This document shows positions 8,816 through 20,300 of a stretch of 64,000 nucleotides of DNA, in pieces. Every line of letters begins with the position of its first letter. The stretch's first letter is position 1. The notes under the pieces were generated by a model. That model was given only the letters and a program-made list of their open reading frames with translations. It had not been told where the DNA came from and searched no databases. This DNA comes from Lepagella muris (GTDB taxonomy: Bacteria; Bacteroidota; Bacteroidia; Bacteroidales; Muribaculaceae): NCBI RefSeq assembly GCF_004793975.1, contig NZ_SRYB01000022.1, forward strand, positions 23,434 through 87,433, read 5' to 3'. Made by a program: the position numbers and the translations under genes.

Positions 8816-11800
8816 ATGTCAGAAACTAACAAAGATATAGATCTTGAGCAGGGAAACGCCCCCACTCCAGACCATGAGGATGGCAAGAAACCGCGCCGTC
8901 ATCTCATCCGCAACAAATGGCTTCGGATTACGCTGAAGACTTTGATGTGGTTGCTGTTGGTATTGATTGCATTGCCCATATTACTGTATGTGCCGCCTGT
9001 GCAGACGTTTGTCAAGAACATGGCGTGTGATATTGTTCAGAAGTCTACGGGCATGAAGATAGGCATTGACAGATTCCGGCTTAGATGGCCTGTCGATGTC
9101 GCATTGTCGGGTGTGACAGTGGTTGAGGCTGGTGGTGATACTATGGTCTACGCTAAAGAGGTGATTGCCGACGTTAAATTGCGCCCGCTGTTCAGCCTTG
9201 ACGTGGATATCAACCGCCTGCGACTCATCGACGGCTATTACCGCATGGTGTCGCCCGATTCCTCGATGGTGCTTAAAGTGAAGGCGGGCTTGCTTGAGGT
9301 TGACGATAAGAGTTCTGCAAATATGGCATCCGGTTCGATACTTCTCAACAAGGGAGTGTTGAAGGATGGCAATCTCTCGCTGTATATGGATGTGTGGAAA
9401 CAGAAGCCCACCCCTACCGACACCGCCGCCGTACCGTTCCTTATAAAGGCAAATGAGTTACGGCTTGACAATTTCCGTTTTGATATGTCGATGTTGCCTA
9501 CGATTGATACGCTCTCGCTGAAGGCGGGTTCACTCATGCTGAGGAATGGAGTGGTGGATCTCGGCAATAATAAGGTGTCCGCTTCATATTTAGGGGCAGC
9601 CGATGGCGACGTGACCTACTATACGCCCACTCCGGAATATCTGGCATCCCATCCCGCCCCCGTCGCCGATACAGTGCAGGCAACCCCGTCGCAACCTATG
9701 ATAATACGTGGCGACACTGTGGAACTTAACCGTTTTGCTGCCATTTATGCCGTGAAGGATGCAACGCCCATGCCCGGTTTTGACCCCTCATATATTGAGG
9801 TGAAGGATGTGGATATCGCTCTCTCCGGATTTTATAATGCAGCGTCCACCGTGGAGCTCCCTATAGTCAGAATCGCTGCGAAGGAGCGTAGCGGACTGCA
9901 GATTACGGAAGGTAGTGGCGTGGTATCGGTGGATTCCGCCGGACTTGCCTTGAAGGATCTTCAGGTAAAGACTCTCTATTCCTCATTGTCTGCCACTGCC
10001 GGCATCCCATTTGCATTGATGGAGATGAAGCCGGAGGCTCCTCTTGACGTGAAAGCGTCGGGAAGTCTCGGTATGCCCGACATTGAGGCATTCATGCCGA
10101 CGCTGAATACTTATATTGGGAAGATACCGTCGCGCACACCACTTAACTTTGATCTTGGCGCAAAAGGAACGTTGGCAGACGTGGATATCCCCGGTTTGAC
10201 CATCACCATGCCCGGCGTGTTGTCGCTTAATGCTTCCGGCCATGCGCAGAACGCACTTGACTATAAGCGGCTGAAGGCGCGCCTTAAGTATGAGGGTAAC
10301 GTGGTGAATCCAGGCATCGTGGAGGGTATGCTTGGAAAACTCCCGATGAGAATACCAGTGCTGAAACTGAAGGGTGACGCCACTGCCGACAACCAGAACT
10401 ATGGCGTCAATTTCAGCCTTATGACTTCTGCCGGAGATCTTGCCGCACAAGGGAAAGTGGGCATGACGTCGGAGAGATATGACGCCGACCTTAAGGTGAG
10501 AGAGGTCAATGTGGCTTACTTCATGCCGGAACTCGGTATAGGGAAGGTGACAGGAAGCATGACTGCGAGTGGGGCAGGTTTCAATCCTACGTTGGATAAT
10601 GCAGTGACCGATGTGAAGCTCGATATAAACTCACTGGTATATCAGAAAAAGATTCTGAAGGATATAACTGCCGATGTCACGTTGAGCGACGGTAATTACG
10701 ACCTTGTGGCGACTTCGGATAATTCCGGGATGAGATTCCGTGTGGAGGGTGCCGGCACGCTGGCTCCCGATCTATACACCTTTGACATAACAGGGAACCT
10801 TAGGGAGATAGATCTACATGAGCTTGGGATCAGTCCGGAAGTTAATAATGGAAAGATGGACATTACGCTGCGGGGAAGTGCAAGTCCGGAAAAATGGCTA
10901 TATAATGCCGACATACGCCTTGACAAGGTGGAATGGACATCGGGCAATCAATATTTTTCTGTGCCGGGTGCGCTCACCGCGTCATTCAAGTCTACTGTCG
11001 ATAGGGTCAATGCCCGCATGGATGCCAGCATGACCAGCGTGGAATTTGCCGGCGACACCGGTTTGCAGCCACTTGTCGAGAGTTTCTCACTGGTGGCGGA
11101 TTCCGTGATGCATCAGGTGAAGGAACGTAATCTTGACGTGGCAGGCATACAGCGGACGCTGCCGTCGTTCCGGTTTGACGTCAATGCGTCCGGTAAAGGG
11201 CTTGTCGGTCAGTATCTCCATACTATGGGCATGAGTATTGACACTGTATATGCCCATTTGTCGAATGATTCGCTGATCAGCGGTCATGTCGGGTTGCTGG
11301 AGGCATCCAACGGCACCATGAGGGCTGACACGCTTTCTCTCAATCTACGTCAGCGCGGTAAGTTGCTTGACTACTACATGCACATGGGCAACAGAAGCAA
11401 TAACTCGCTTGCGGAATTTGCTGACGTCAATCTTAATGGTTATTTCGGTTCAAACCGTGTGCTTCTATCAATGACGCAATTCAACCAGAAGGGGGAGATT
11501 GGCTACCGTCTCGGTATGACAGGTGCGGTCACGGATTCTGTGGTGTCTGTCCATTTCACGCCACTGAAGGCTACGATAGCCTATATGCCGTGGAAATTCA
11601 ATGACGACAACCATATAGATTATAATCTCCTCACTAAACGTGTGGATGCAAATCTCATGGCGAACAGTAAGGAGAGCAGCATACTTATGCAGACCCAGGA
11701 GGGTAAGAACGGTAATGATGAACTGCATCTTGTGCTTGACAATATCAAGATACAGGATTTCCTACAGTTATCGGTGTTCGCCCCCCCTGTTACAGCATCT

Positions 11801-13783
11801 GTTGATGCTGATCTTAATGTCGGATACGTCAATGATTGGTTGTATGGTGGAGGTAGCCTTTCCGTGACAGATTTCACGTACGACAAATTGCGTGTGGGAG
11901 ATTTTGACCTTGGTCTGAGGGCTGGACGCAACAACGATGGTTCTACCGGCGCGTTGCTGAACCTAAAGATAGATAAGCAGGATGCAATGGTGGCAAAGAT
12001 GATGCTGCGCCCCGATTCAGTGGGTAACCTGGAACCTAAGAAATTGGGGTTGGAACTCACGCGCTTCCCCTTGTCAGTGGCAAATCCGTTCCTTGGCAAT
12101 GATGTGGCGAGACTGTCGGGTTATCTTAATGGAGAATTTGATATGTCGGGCACGTTCACGTCTCCCGTCTTCAATGGAAATCTGGCGTGTGATTCAGTGA
12201 GTGTCTTTGTGCCTATGATCGGTTCTGCCTTGAAATTCGGACAGGACTCAATCAACGTCGCTGACAATATACTTAGTATGAATGGATTCAATATATGGGG
12301 AGCCAACAACAATCCTCTTGTGCTGAATGGTGAGGTTGATGCGCGGAATTTCTCATCCATATTGTTTAACCTCACAATGAATGCAAGCAATTTCCAGCTT
12401 ATCGGCAACACCAAGAAGGCGAAAAGCGACATATATGGCAAATTGTTTATGGATCTTAACGGTTCAGCCTCCGGTGCGCTTGACCATCTCAACCTGACTG
12501 CGGATGTGAATGTGCTTTCTGCCACTGACGTGACATATGCAGTGTCACCCACAACGGCGCAGCTTACGCAGCAGGATGCCTCCGATGTAGTGAAGTTTGT
12601 CAACTTCAACGATACGACGAAAGTGGTTGTCGTCGACAGCGTGGCTCCGGCTATGGCTATGAGAATAGTGGCGGGTCTTACGATACAGCCCGGAGTGCAG
12701 GTGACGGTTGACATACCGGGCACTGCCACTACCGGCAACGGTAAAGTGGAAGTATCTCCATCGGGCACTCTTAATTACTTCCAGAACTATATGGGTGATA
12801 TGCGTCTTAACGGACAGCTGACGGTAGGCAACGGCTACGTCAGATATAGTGTGCCGATGGTGGGTGAGAAGAAGTTTGTGTTCAATCCCAATAGCAACGT
12901 GCATTGGAATGGAGATATTATGAATCCTACACTCAATATATCCGCTACCGATGATGTAAAGGCAAATCTTCTCCAGAACGGCAATTCTCGTATTGTCAAC
13001 TTCCTGGTGAAACTTGCCGTATCCAATACGCTCTCTTCTCCGAAGGTGGAGTTTGACCTGTCAACGGAAGACGACATGACCGTGCAGAACGAACTGTTGT
13101 CGATGAGTGCTGACCAGAGGAGCATGGCGGCGATCAACCTCTTGCTTACCGGACAGTATAGCGGTCAGGGTGTCAGGACAGCAAGCAACGACCTTCTCCA
13201 GGGGCAGCTCTATGGTCTGCTCACATCGCAGCTCAACAGTTGGCTGGCAAATAATGTGAAGGGCGTAGACCTCAGTTTCGGCGTCGATCAGTATAACAAG
13301 ACGGTCAACGGAGAGACCGGAAGCACGATGAGCTATAGCTACAGCATGTCGAAGTCATTGTTCGACAACCGCTTCAAGATCTCAGTCGGTGGCAACTACA
13401 CCACTGATGCCTCTGCCGATGAGAACTTCTCGGAGAATCTGATAAGCGACATATCGTTTGAATACATGCTGAAGCAGACGAGCAACGTCACCATGTATAT
13501 GCGTCTGTTCCGCCACACGGGCTACGAAAGTATCCTTGAGGGTGAGATTACGGAGACTGGTGTCGGTTTCGTGATGAAACGCCGTCTTGCAAATCTCCGC
13601 AATCTGTTCAGGCTTAGCACGTGGATACCGGAAAAGAAATCCGATCTTATTGCGCGTCCGATGTTCCCGGCATTGCCAAAAGATTCGGTGCCTAAGGACA
13701 GCACTGAAGTTGTGCCTCCCGGCGAGAGTGCGGTTATAAAAGAGGATAGTATAAAACCCGATTCCATCACCAATAAAGAATGA
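8816..13783 (+). CDS. tamB: TamB-like translocation and assembly module / lipid-bridge protein
   Basis: Very large (1655 aa) AsmA/TamB-superfamily protein. A cytoplasmic basic N-terminus is followed by one membrane anchor (about 38-60), a periplasmic body of repeating beta strands as in bridge-like lipid transporters, and a C-terminal TamB (DUF490) domain around 1320-1560 containing NPNSNVHWNGDIMNPTLNI and LLLTGQYSGQG. TamB proteins span the periplasm and support outer-membrane protein assembly and phospholipid transport. The next gene, 7 bp downstream, encodes its expected outer-membrane partner. The tail is Pro/Ser/Asp-rich. The family call is firm; the exact cargo is inferred. Confidence 0.9.
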   Translation: MSETNKDIDLEQGNAPTPDHEDGKKPRRHLIRNKWLRITLKTLMWLLLVLIALPILLYVPPVQTFVKNMACDIVQKSTGMKIGIDRFRLRWPVDVALSGVTVVEAGGDTMVYAKEVIADVKLRPLFSLDVDINRLRLIDGYYRMVSPDSSMVLKVKAGLLEVDDKSSANMASGSILLNKGVLKDGNLSLYMDVWKQKPTPTDTAAVPFLIKANELRLDNFRFDMSMLPTIDTLSLKAGSLMLRNGVVDLGNNKVSASYLGAADGDVTYYTPTPEYLASHPAPVADTVQATPSQPMIIRGDTVELNRFAAIYAVKDATPMPGFDPSYIEVKDVDIALSGFYNAASTVELPIVRIAAKERSGLQITEGSGVVSVDSAGLALKDLQVKTLYSSLSATAGIPFALMEMKPEAPLDVKASGSLGMPDIEAFMPTLNTYIGKIPSRTPLNFDLGAKGTLADVDIPGLTITMPGVLSLNASGHAQNALDYKRLKARLKYEGNVVNPGIVEGMLGKLPMRIPVLKLKGDATADNQNYGVNFSLMTSAGDLAAQGKVGMTSERYDADLKVREVNVAYFMPELGIGKVTGSMTASGAGFNPTLDNAVTDVKLDINSLVYQKKILKDITADVTLSDGNYDLVATSDNSGMRFRVEGAGTLAPDLYTFDITGNLREIDLHELGISPEVNNGKMDITLRGSASPEKWLYNADIRLDKVEWTSGNQYFSVPGALTASFKSTVDRVNARMDASMTSVEFAGDTGLQPLVESFSLVADSVMHQVKERNLDVAGIQRTLPSFRFDVNASGKGLVGQYLHTMGMSIDTVYAHLSNDSLISGHVGLLEASNGTMRADTLSLNLRQRGKLLDYYMHMGNRSNNSLAEFADVNLNGYFGSNRVLLSMTQFNQKGEIGYRLGMTGAVTDSVVSVHFTPLKATIAYMPWKFNDDNHIDYNLLTKRVDANLMANSKESSILMQTQEGKNGNDELHLVLDNIKIQDFLQLSVFAPPVTASVDADLNVGYVNDWLYGGGSLSVTDFTYDKLRVGDFDLGLRAGRNNDGSTGALLNLKIDKQDAMVAKMMLRPDSVGNLEPKKLGLELTRFPLSVANPFLGNDVARLSGYLNGEFDMSGTFTSPVFNGNLACDSVSVFVPMIGSALKFGQDSINVADNILSMNGFNIWGANNNPLVLNGEVDARNFSSILFNLTMNASNFQLIGNTKKAKSDIYGKLFMDLNGSASGALDHLNLTADVNVLSATDVTYAVSPTTAQLTQQDASDVVKFVNFNDTTKVVVVDSVAPAMAMRIVAGLTIQPGVQVTVDIPGTATTGNGKVEVSPSGTLNYFQNYMGDMRLNGQLTVGNGYVRYSVPMVGEKKFVFNPNSNVHWNGDIMNPTLNISATDDVKANLLQNGNSRIVNFLVKLAVSNTLSSPKVEFDLSTEDDMTVQNELLSMSADQRSMAAINLLLTGQYSGQGVRTASNDLLQGQLYGLLTSQLNSWLANNVKGVDLSFGVDQYNKTVNGETGSTMSYSYSMSKSLFDNRFKISVGGNYTTDASADENFSENLISDISFEYMLKQTSNVTMYMRLFRHTGYESILEGEITETGVGFVMKRRLANLRNLFRLSTWIPEKKSDLIARPMFPALPKDSVPKDSTEVVPPGESAVIKEDSIKPDSITNKE

Positions 13784-13790
13784 CAGGATT

Positions 13791-16094
13791 ATGATGACCA
13801 GAAATATAAGGATATATATGCCGTTGATTGCATTGGCAGTCATGGCTTTGGCGGCGGTGTCTTGTTCCACCACCCGTCGTCTGGGTGCCGGAGAGACACG
13901 CTACACCGGTGTCGGGAAATTTAATGTGGAGACACCCGGAGATGAGAAGGCTCCTATTGCGCTTGTCGACGGGCTGAAAGAGGCTGCCAACTGTGACGCC
14001 AATGACTACGTGGTGGCTCCCTTCATAAAGATTCCTCTCGGTCTTTGGGTCTACAACAACTGGAACGACAGTGCCGGCGGACTCAAAGGATGGCTGTATA
14101 ATAAACTTGTGAAGGCTCCTGTGCTGATAAGTGAGGTGAGGCCTGAGATGCGTGTCAAGCTGATGGAGCAGATTCTGGATAATAATGGATATTTCGGCTC
14201 TACCGCCACTTACGACATACGCTACAGCAAGACCAATCATAAGAAAGCCGGTGTGGACTATGAGATCCGCCTTACCAATCCGTATCGCATAGATTCCATC
14301 ATTTATCTTGACAAGCCGGAACCGATGGCGCGCTTTGTTGATTCCGTGGCGAAGAAAAGTCCGTATCTGCAGAAAGGTGAGGTGTTTTGTGTGGATTCCC
14401 TTGCCTCCGAACGTATCCGTATCGTCAATGCAATGCGCAACAGGGGATATTATTATTTCCGTCCGGAATATATTGAGTTCCTGGCAGATTCATTGATCAC
14501 CCCCGGCAATGTGGCGATCAAACTGACAATCGCCGCCAACACTCCCAAGATGGCACGCCAGCAATATCGCACAGGCAATATCTACACCACTATCCTGCGT
14601 GACAGCCAGAGCGATCCCGGCACGCCGGATACAATCCCTACTAAGCGAGGCGACGTCATAGTAATGCGTCCTGCCCGGTTGAGGAAGAATCTCATACCCT
14701 CATGCGTGACATTCCGCGAGGGGAAGATATTTTCTGTGCGTGATATGAATCGCACGCAGACGCGTCTTTCCCGTCTCGGTATATTCGGCAACATACAGAT
14801 ACAGCCGGTGCCTGTGGACACCACTTCCGGAAACGCCACCCTTGATGTCTACACCACCTGCCAGTTTGATCAGCCGATTGAGGCTTCGATAGAGGTGAAC
14901 GCCACTTCGAAATCCAACAGTTATCTTGGTCCGGGTCTTATCCTCGGTCTGTCGCATAACAATCTCTTCGGCGGTGGCGAGAGACTTGGGTTGCAGCTTA
15001 CTGCCGCCTATGAATGGCAGACGGGACGCAACCGTGGAAGCGTGTTCAACAGTTACGAATTCGGACTGAATGCGAGTCTTGCTTTCCCGCGTATGTTGGC
15101 TCCAAGTTTTATAAAGCGTACCAACAGGGAACTTAACTGGACCACAATCAATCTCGGCGCAAGCATATTGAACCGTCCGCACTTCTTCAAGCTGGCGGAG
15201 TTCAATACCGGCATCACATACGAATGGAAAGCATCACGTAATTCCGTCAATCAGTTCACTCCATTCAAGCTCTCCTACAATAAGCTGATCTCCACCACCC
15301 ATGAGTTTGACTCGATCATGTCGCAGAATCCTGCCGTGGCACTCAGTTTCCAGAATCAGTTTATCCCGCAGATGTCATACACCTATACTCTCGACAAGTT
15401 TTTTGAACGCGAGCGTATCAATGGCATCAATTTCTCCGTTACAGTGACAGAGGCGGGCAATATCTTCAATGGTATATGGAGTGCGTGTGGCGTGAAAGGT
15501 GAGAAGAAGCTGTTCGGCACCCCCTTCTCACAGTTTGTGAAGGGACAGGCGCAACTTGTCTACAGCCGCCGGTTGATTAAGGCGACAGACCATTGGCTTG
15601 TGTCGAGAGTGCTTATCGGAGCCGCCCACGCCTACGGAAATTCGCGTGAGGTGCCATATTCAGAGCAGTTCTATATCGGGGGTGCCAACTCCATACGAGC
15701 ATTCACGGTAAGGTCAATAGGTCCCGGTTCGTATCGGGCACCGGAATCTGTCAAGGATGGATATTTTGACCAGACCGGTACGTTTAAACTGGAATTGAAT
15801 ACGGAATACCGTTTCCCGATAGTGAGTGTGCTTCATGGGGCAGTATTTCTTGATGCCGGCAATATATGGCTTCTTAAGAATGACCCGATGCGTCCCGGAG
15901 GTCAGTTGCAAGGGGCTACTTTCCTGAAGGATATCGCTCTGGGCACAGGTGTGGGACTTCGTGTAGATATCGGCATGATGGTGATACGTGGTGATCTCGG
16001 TTATGGTCTTCACGCACCATATAAGCCTGGATATTTCAACATACCGTTTAAGGATGCCTTCGCCTTCCATCTTGCAATAGGCTATCCATTCTGA
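13791..16094 (+). CDS. tamL: TamL-like BamA-family outer-membrane lipoprotein
   Basis: BamA/TamA (Omp85) superfamily outer-membrane barrel that carries a lipobox. The N-terminal signal ends in AAVSC, predicting lipidation at Cys. POTRA-like segments cover roughly residues 100-340, and a C-terminal 16-strand barrel runs to the end with the Omp85-type signatures GGANSIRAF and RGDLGYGLHAPYK. Bacteroidetes encode such lipidated TamA variants (TamL) beside TamB, as here. Likely role: outer-membrane homeostasis with TamB. It ends 2 bp before the next small gene. Confidence 0.88.
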   Translation: MMTRNIRIYMPLIALAVMALAAVSCSTTRRLGAGETRYTGVGKFNVETPGDEKAPIALVDGLKEAANCDANDYVVAPFIKIPLGLWVYNNWNDSAGGLKGWLYNKLVKAPVLISEVRPEMRVKLMEQILDNNGYFGSTATYDIRYSKTNHKKAGVDYEIRLTNPYRIDSIIYLDKPEPMARFVDSVAKKSPYLQKGEVFCVDSLASERIRIVNAMRNRGYYYFRPEYIEFLADSLITPGNVAIKLTIAANTPKMARQQYRTGNIYTTILRDSQSDPGTPDTIPTKRGDVIVMRPARLRKNLIPSCVTFREGKIFSVRDMNRTQTRLSRLGIFGNIQIQPVPVDTTSGNATLDVYTTCQFDQPIEASIEVNATSKSNSYLGPGLILGLSHNNLFGGGERLGLQLTAAYEWQTGRNRGSVFNSYEFGLNASLAFPRMLAPSFIKRTNRELNWTTINLGASILNRPHFFKLAEFNTGITYEWKASRNSVNQFTPFKLSYNKLISTTHEFDSIMSQNPAVALSFQNQFIPQMSYTYTLDKFFERERINGINFSVTVTEAGNIFNGIWSACGVKGEKKLFGTPFSQFVKGQAQLVYSRRLIKATDHWLVSRVLIGAAHAYGNSREVPYSEQFYIGGANSIRAFTVRSIGPGSYRAPESVKDGYFDQTGTFKLELNTEYRFPIVSVLHGAVFLDAGNIWLLKNDPMRPGGQLQGATFLKDIALGTGVGLRVDIGMMVIRGDLGYGLHAPYKPGYFNIPFKDAFAFHLAIGYPF

Positions 16095-16096
16095 TT

Positions 16097-16426
16097 ATGA
16101 AAAAGAATCCACTGACATCATCCGAGAGACGCGGCGTAATTGTAGTCGCGGCTCTCGCTTTGTTTATTACCGGCATCGGACTTATATTCCGGCAGTGCGA
16201 CAGCAAGGATGACGACATCTCTCCGGCTGATATTGAGATATTGGTTGACGGTGATTCCCTGAATAATGCGGCAAAGGAATCTGCGGAGGTGAACGGGAAA
16301 CGTGCCCGACGGAAGCGGAGGAACAGGTCTGATTCTGTCTCCGGGAAGAGGGAACGTGTTGTTACTGCTCCCCGTAGGCGTAATTTCCTTGATGAACGGT
16401 TATTTGATGATATAGGGAGAAGATGA
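16097..16426 (+). CDS. Small single-pass membrane protein, unknown function
   Basis: A 109-residue product not recognised. Residues 13-32 form one strongly hydrophobic segment preceded by a basic patch, so the C-terminus probably faces the periplasm or extracytoplasmic side. The middle is acidic (DDDISPADIEILVDGD) and the tail is extremely basic (KRARRKRRNR and RRRNF). It starts 2 bp after tamL and overlaps the next gene by 4 bp, suggesting a place in the tam transcription unit. The basic tail could bind lipid A, lipoteichoic-like polymers or nucleic acid, but nothing in the sequence decides. Confidence 0.6.
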   Translation: MKKNPLTSSERRGVIVVAALALFITGIGLIFRQCDSKDDDISPADIEILVDGDSLNNAAKESAEVNGKRARRKRRNRSDSVSGKRERVVTAPRRRNFLDERLFDDIGRR

Positions 16427-17265
16427 GGAAGAGTATAGACATAGCTATAGCCACGTTCGGCATCCGCATAGAGTGGGTGGAGAGGATGCTGCTTCCACCC
16501 ATTGAGGGGGTACGATATGTTATTTCTTGGCAACGTCACGAAGGTATGCCGTTGCCGGAGGGATTGGAGTGTAGGGGAGATGTAGAGGTGTGGCGGCTTG
16601 ATGAGGAGGGAGTGTCGCGTAACCGCAACAATGCCTTGTCGCATTGCCGCAGTGGGCTGGTGGTCGTGGCGGATGATGATCTTGTGTTCCGTAAGGAGGA
16701 TCTGGAAGGGGTAGCGGATGCCTTTGCGGATCAGCCGTCGATTGACGTCGCGCTCTTCCGGGCGGATATGCCCGGAGGGAAGCGGTATCCATCCTCCAAT
16801 TGCCGTCTTGGATTGCCATTCCCGAAAGGGTATTGGGTCTCCTGTGTGGAGATAGTTTTCCGCAGGGATAGGATAGGCGATTTGCAGTTCCATCCCGGTT
16901 TCGGACCCGGTGCAGACGTGCTGGGATTTGGAAGGATGATGCTTGGATGTGGGGAGGACGAGATGTTTGTGGTATCGGCTATAAGGAGGGGTTACGACTG
17001 CCGGTATATCGACAGGCGTCTATGCGCCCATCCGCAGCCCTCCACAGGGGGACGGGCTACGGCTCCGATACTGCGAGGACAAGGCGCAGTGATGTCAATG
17101 ATATATTCCCCGGTGAGTCTGTTGCTGCGCATCCCGTTGAAAGCATGGCGTGCAAGCCGCAACGGCACCATAAATTTGCCCACAGCGCTACGCGCCCTCA
17201 TCGAGGGTGTAAGAGCAAAAAGAAAGCTCCTTGCCTATCCCTCCCGCTACCACTGGAAGCTATAA
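16423..17265 (+). CDS. GT-A fold glycosyltransferase
   Basis: 280-residue protein resembling family A (GT2-like) glycosyltransferases. Evidence: the N-terminal IDIAIATFG strand, SRNRNNAL (the common G.s.aRN.g. nucleotide-sugar motif), and VVADDDLVF with the DxD metal site at about 83-86. A central FGPGADVLGFG..GEDEMFV carries the acidic ED expected of the catalytic base region. No transmembrane helix is evident. The donor and acceptor are unknown; a role in surface polysaccharide is inferred only from the envelope-gene context. ATG overlaps the preceding gene by 4 bp. It converges on the res gene 53 bp downstream. Confidence 0.75.
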   Translation: MRKSIDIAIATFGIRIEWVERMLLPPIEGVRYVISWQRHEGMPLPEGLECRGDVEVWRLDEEGVSRNRNNALSHCRSGLVVVADDDLVFRKEDLEGVADAFADQPSIDVALFRADMPGGKRYPSSNCRLGLPFPKGYWVSCVEIVFRRDRIGDLQFHPGFGPGADVLGFGRMMLGCGEDEMFVVSAIRRGYDCRYIDRRLCAHPQPSTGGRATAPILRGQGAVMSMIYSPVSLLLRIPLKAWRASRNGTINLPTALRALIEGVRAKRKLLAYPSRYHWKL

Positions 17266-17318
17266 GACCCCCTCTCAAAAATGGAATCTTATCGCTTTTT
17301 ATGAATGGAGTCTAAATT

Positions 17319-20300
17319 TTATTTCGCAGAAGTCATAGCATCGATAAGGTCTTGGTAACAAGTTACTTTATGATACTTGACATTGTCCGTAGAGATTTCT
17401 TCGAAAAGTTGGGCGCAACAGTCGATCTTGGCATTTTCTATTGCGTTGAGCTGCATGGATTGTAATGAGCCTTTGGTCTCTGCAATGAAGAAAATATGTT
17501 TGACGTCCCCTTTTTGCATGGCAATTGCCCAGTCGGGAGCGTAGTTCCCTACGGGGGTGGGAATACTGAATGTCCGGGGCAGTTTGGCATACACCGCGAC
17601 TTCATTCGCTTCATCCAGATCGTGTGCAAAGTCGCGCTCACCCTTACTGTCGGAAACAACATAATCGGTTATATGCTTTGAAGACTGAACAGCCTTGTCA
17701 AAGTCAGCACGGCTTGCCGCAGTGAAGATATCGGAATTATATTTCCCTTCTGTGAGATGATAGTGGATATGGTCAACGATCATCGTGGCTTTCTGCTCAC
17801 GAATTATCTCCACTACCTTACGGATAAACTCTTCGGGATTATTGCGGAACAAAGCGAGTTTTGCAGGACTAAGCCCCTGAAGGATTTTTGCGGCAGTTCG
17901 TCGGGTGATATTGGCCCCTTTTGCCACCTGACCGATAAGGTCATATTTTACTGATGATGTGCTCACATCAGTCAACTCATTTGACGTTGACTTGGTATCT
18001 CCAAACTGCGTTACATCCTCAACATCCTGCTGACCCTCAATCTTGATATAGAGTAACGTGCGTACTTTCAATTCATCGGTATTGAGATGCAATATGGCAT
18101 TGTCAATCAACTCCACAGAGTCATAACTTACTGTATATACATACCGGTGGTTGATGGCTTTCCACAAAGCCTGAAATTCCGGTTTGGCAAAGTTGGCATT
18201 GAGTTTTGGTTCGGGCAACTTTGTCTTACCTCCATTTTCAGTCATATCTTCAAGCAGTGAGGGGTCGAAGATGGAGTTGATAAGGCGGGTCACACCCTCT
18301 GCTATTGGAGCGAGTTTTTCTCCGTATGGAGCAACCGATCCATCGGCAACGTCCTCATGATATTTCGGGGTGATATCCCCGGTGTCATCCACATAGTCAT
18401 TATCTTCAAGATAAATCATTATGCGGGCTGCCTCAGAGTCTGTGATGACATGTGGCAGACCATCAACTTTGATTGTCTTACCCTCAAAGTAGTTTGTGGA
18501 GGCTTTGGATGCACGTTCTCTCAATGCTTCTCGTGTTTCACGTTGTAGGTCTTTTGTGAAGTTGGCGTAGCTTTCATTAGCTATTACGGTAAGCACATTG
18601 ATATTATGCACTTCATCGCCAAGCAGTTCTTTATCCTGACGAATGCCATTCTTGTCGACACATATACGCAATCCGCGGCCAACCTCCTGACGTTTTGCAG
18701 TTGTGGAATTGCTGTGGCGAAGTGTGCAAATTTGGAACACGTTGGGATTGTCCCAACCCTCGCGCAGTGCCGAATGAGAGAAGATAAAACGTGTAGGTTC
18801 GTCAAAACTGAGCAGACGCTCTTTGTCACGAAGGATAAGGTCGTAGTCCGACGCTTCCTCGCTTATGTCAGAACCGCGCTTTGTCTTGGTGTCTATCATC
18901 TTCCCCTTCTTGTCAATTGAGAAGTAGCCGCGATGAGTCTGATATGGCGCGAATCGACGCAGATACTTGTTATACTCCTCATCGAAGATGTGGAACTCGT
19001 CATTTACAAGGCGTGCATATTCCTCTTCAAATATCTGTTGGAAAATACCTTTGACCGGATTACCAACGCTATCGTAAGAGCGGTATTTCACCACTTCATC
19101 AATGAAGAAAAGCGACAGGCACTTGATGCCTTTTTTGAATAACAGGCGTTCTTTCTCAAAATGAGCCTTGATAGTCTCCCGGATTTGAACACGCTGCATG
19201 TGCAGCTCGTTTGTATCACCAACGACATCCCCCCTGCGGAGTGTGACTCCATTAGTGAATGTTACATAGCCGACAGGTTGCGTATTGGAGCCTGGGAATA
19301 TCTCAGCGATAGTATAATCTTTATATTGGAGCAGTTCATTGGACTCAATAAACAGTGAATCACCAACCCCAAAGGTTTTGAAATGTCGGCGTGGTTCACC
19401 GGCGACATTCTTCACCTCAATGGATATTCTTGCCATTGGAGGCTTGCTTGGCGACAATATAATATTGTCAAGATACATATAGCCATTGGTGCCACGAAGG
19501 TTTTTCAGTTCGAAACCGATAACCTTGATGCGCTTCACAAGACGCTCACGGTAGGCATCGAGTGCGTCAAGGGCGTAGACGGTATCGTGTTTAGTTTTGT
19601 GCGTGGCTGAGTAGTTAAGCACAAAAAGCGGATTGAATTTTTTGAGAGCGGTTTGCGTGGCTGCACCCTCCATTTTCTGTGGCTCGTCCATAATGATAAC
19701 CGGACGGTTGGCAGCAATCACGTCAATAGGTCGACGCGATGCAAACTCGTCGCGCTTGGAATATATTATGCGGCTCTCTTTGCTCCTGCCACCCTCTTTC
19801 ATAGAGGTAGCGAATGCCTGAGTGTTTATAATCATTACATTGAGTCCGGCATCCTGTGAAAATTGGTCAAGCTGGTTGAGGTTTGACGAGTTATAGACAA
19901 ACCAACGAGCTTTCTTACCATACTGCTCCATAAAGTGTTCTTCGAGCATACGGAAAGATTTTGCCACGCCCTCGCGGATGGCGATACTTGGCACAACGAT
20001 GATGAACTTCGACCAGCCATATAGCTTGTTAAGCTCGAACATCGTTTTGATGTAGACGTATGTTTTGCCGGTACCGGTTTCCATTTCCACATCGAGATTG
20101 ACTGCACCGAGACCTTCAATATTGCTTAATGATTTGGAGAGTTGTACTCCGGCAGCCGTCTGTACAGAATGGAGATTTTCAAGCAACTGTTTTGACGTAA
20201 GCTCTACGTCGGCATTACGGTAGCCGTCATCGTCACCATCGAAGTGGATTACTCCTTTAATTCGTTTACCGAGGTCGCGGCGATACTTGGAGGCATCCCT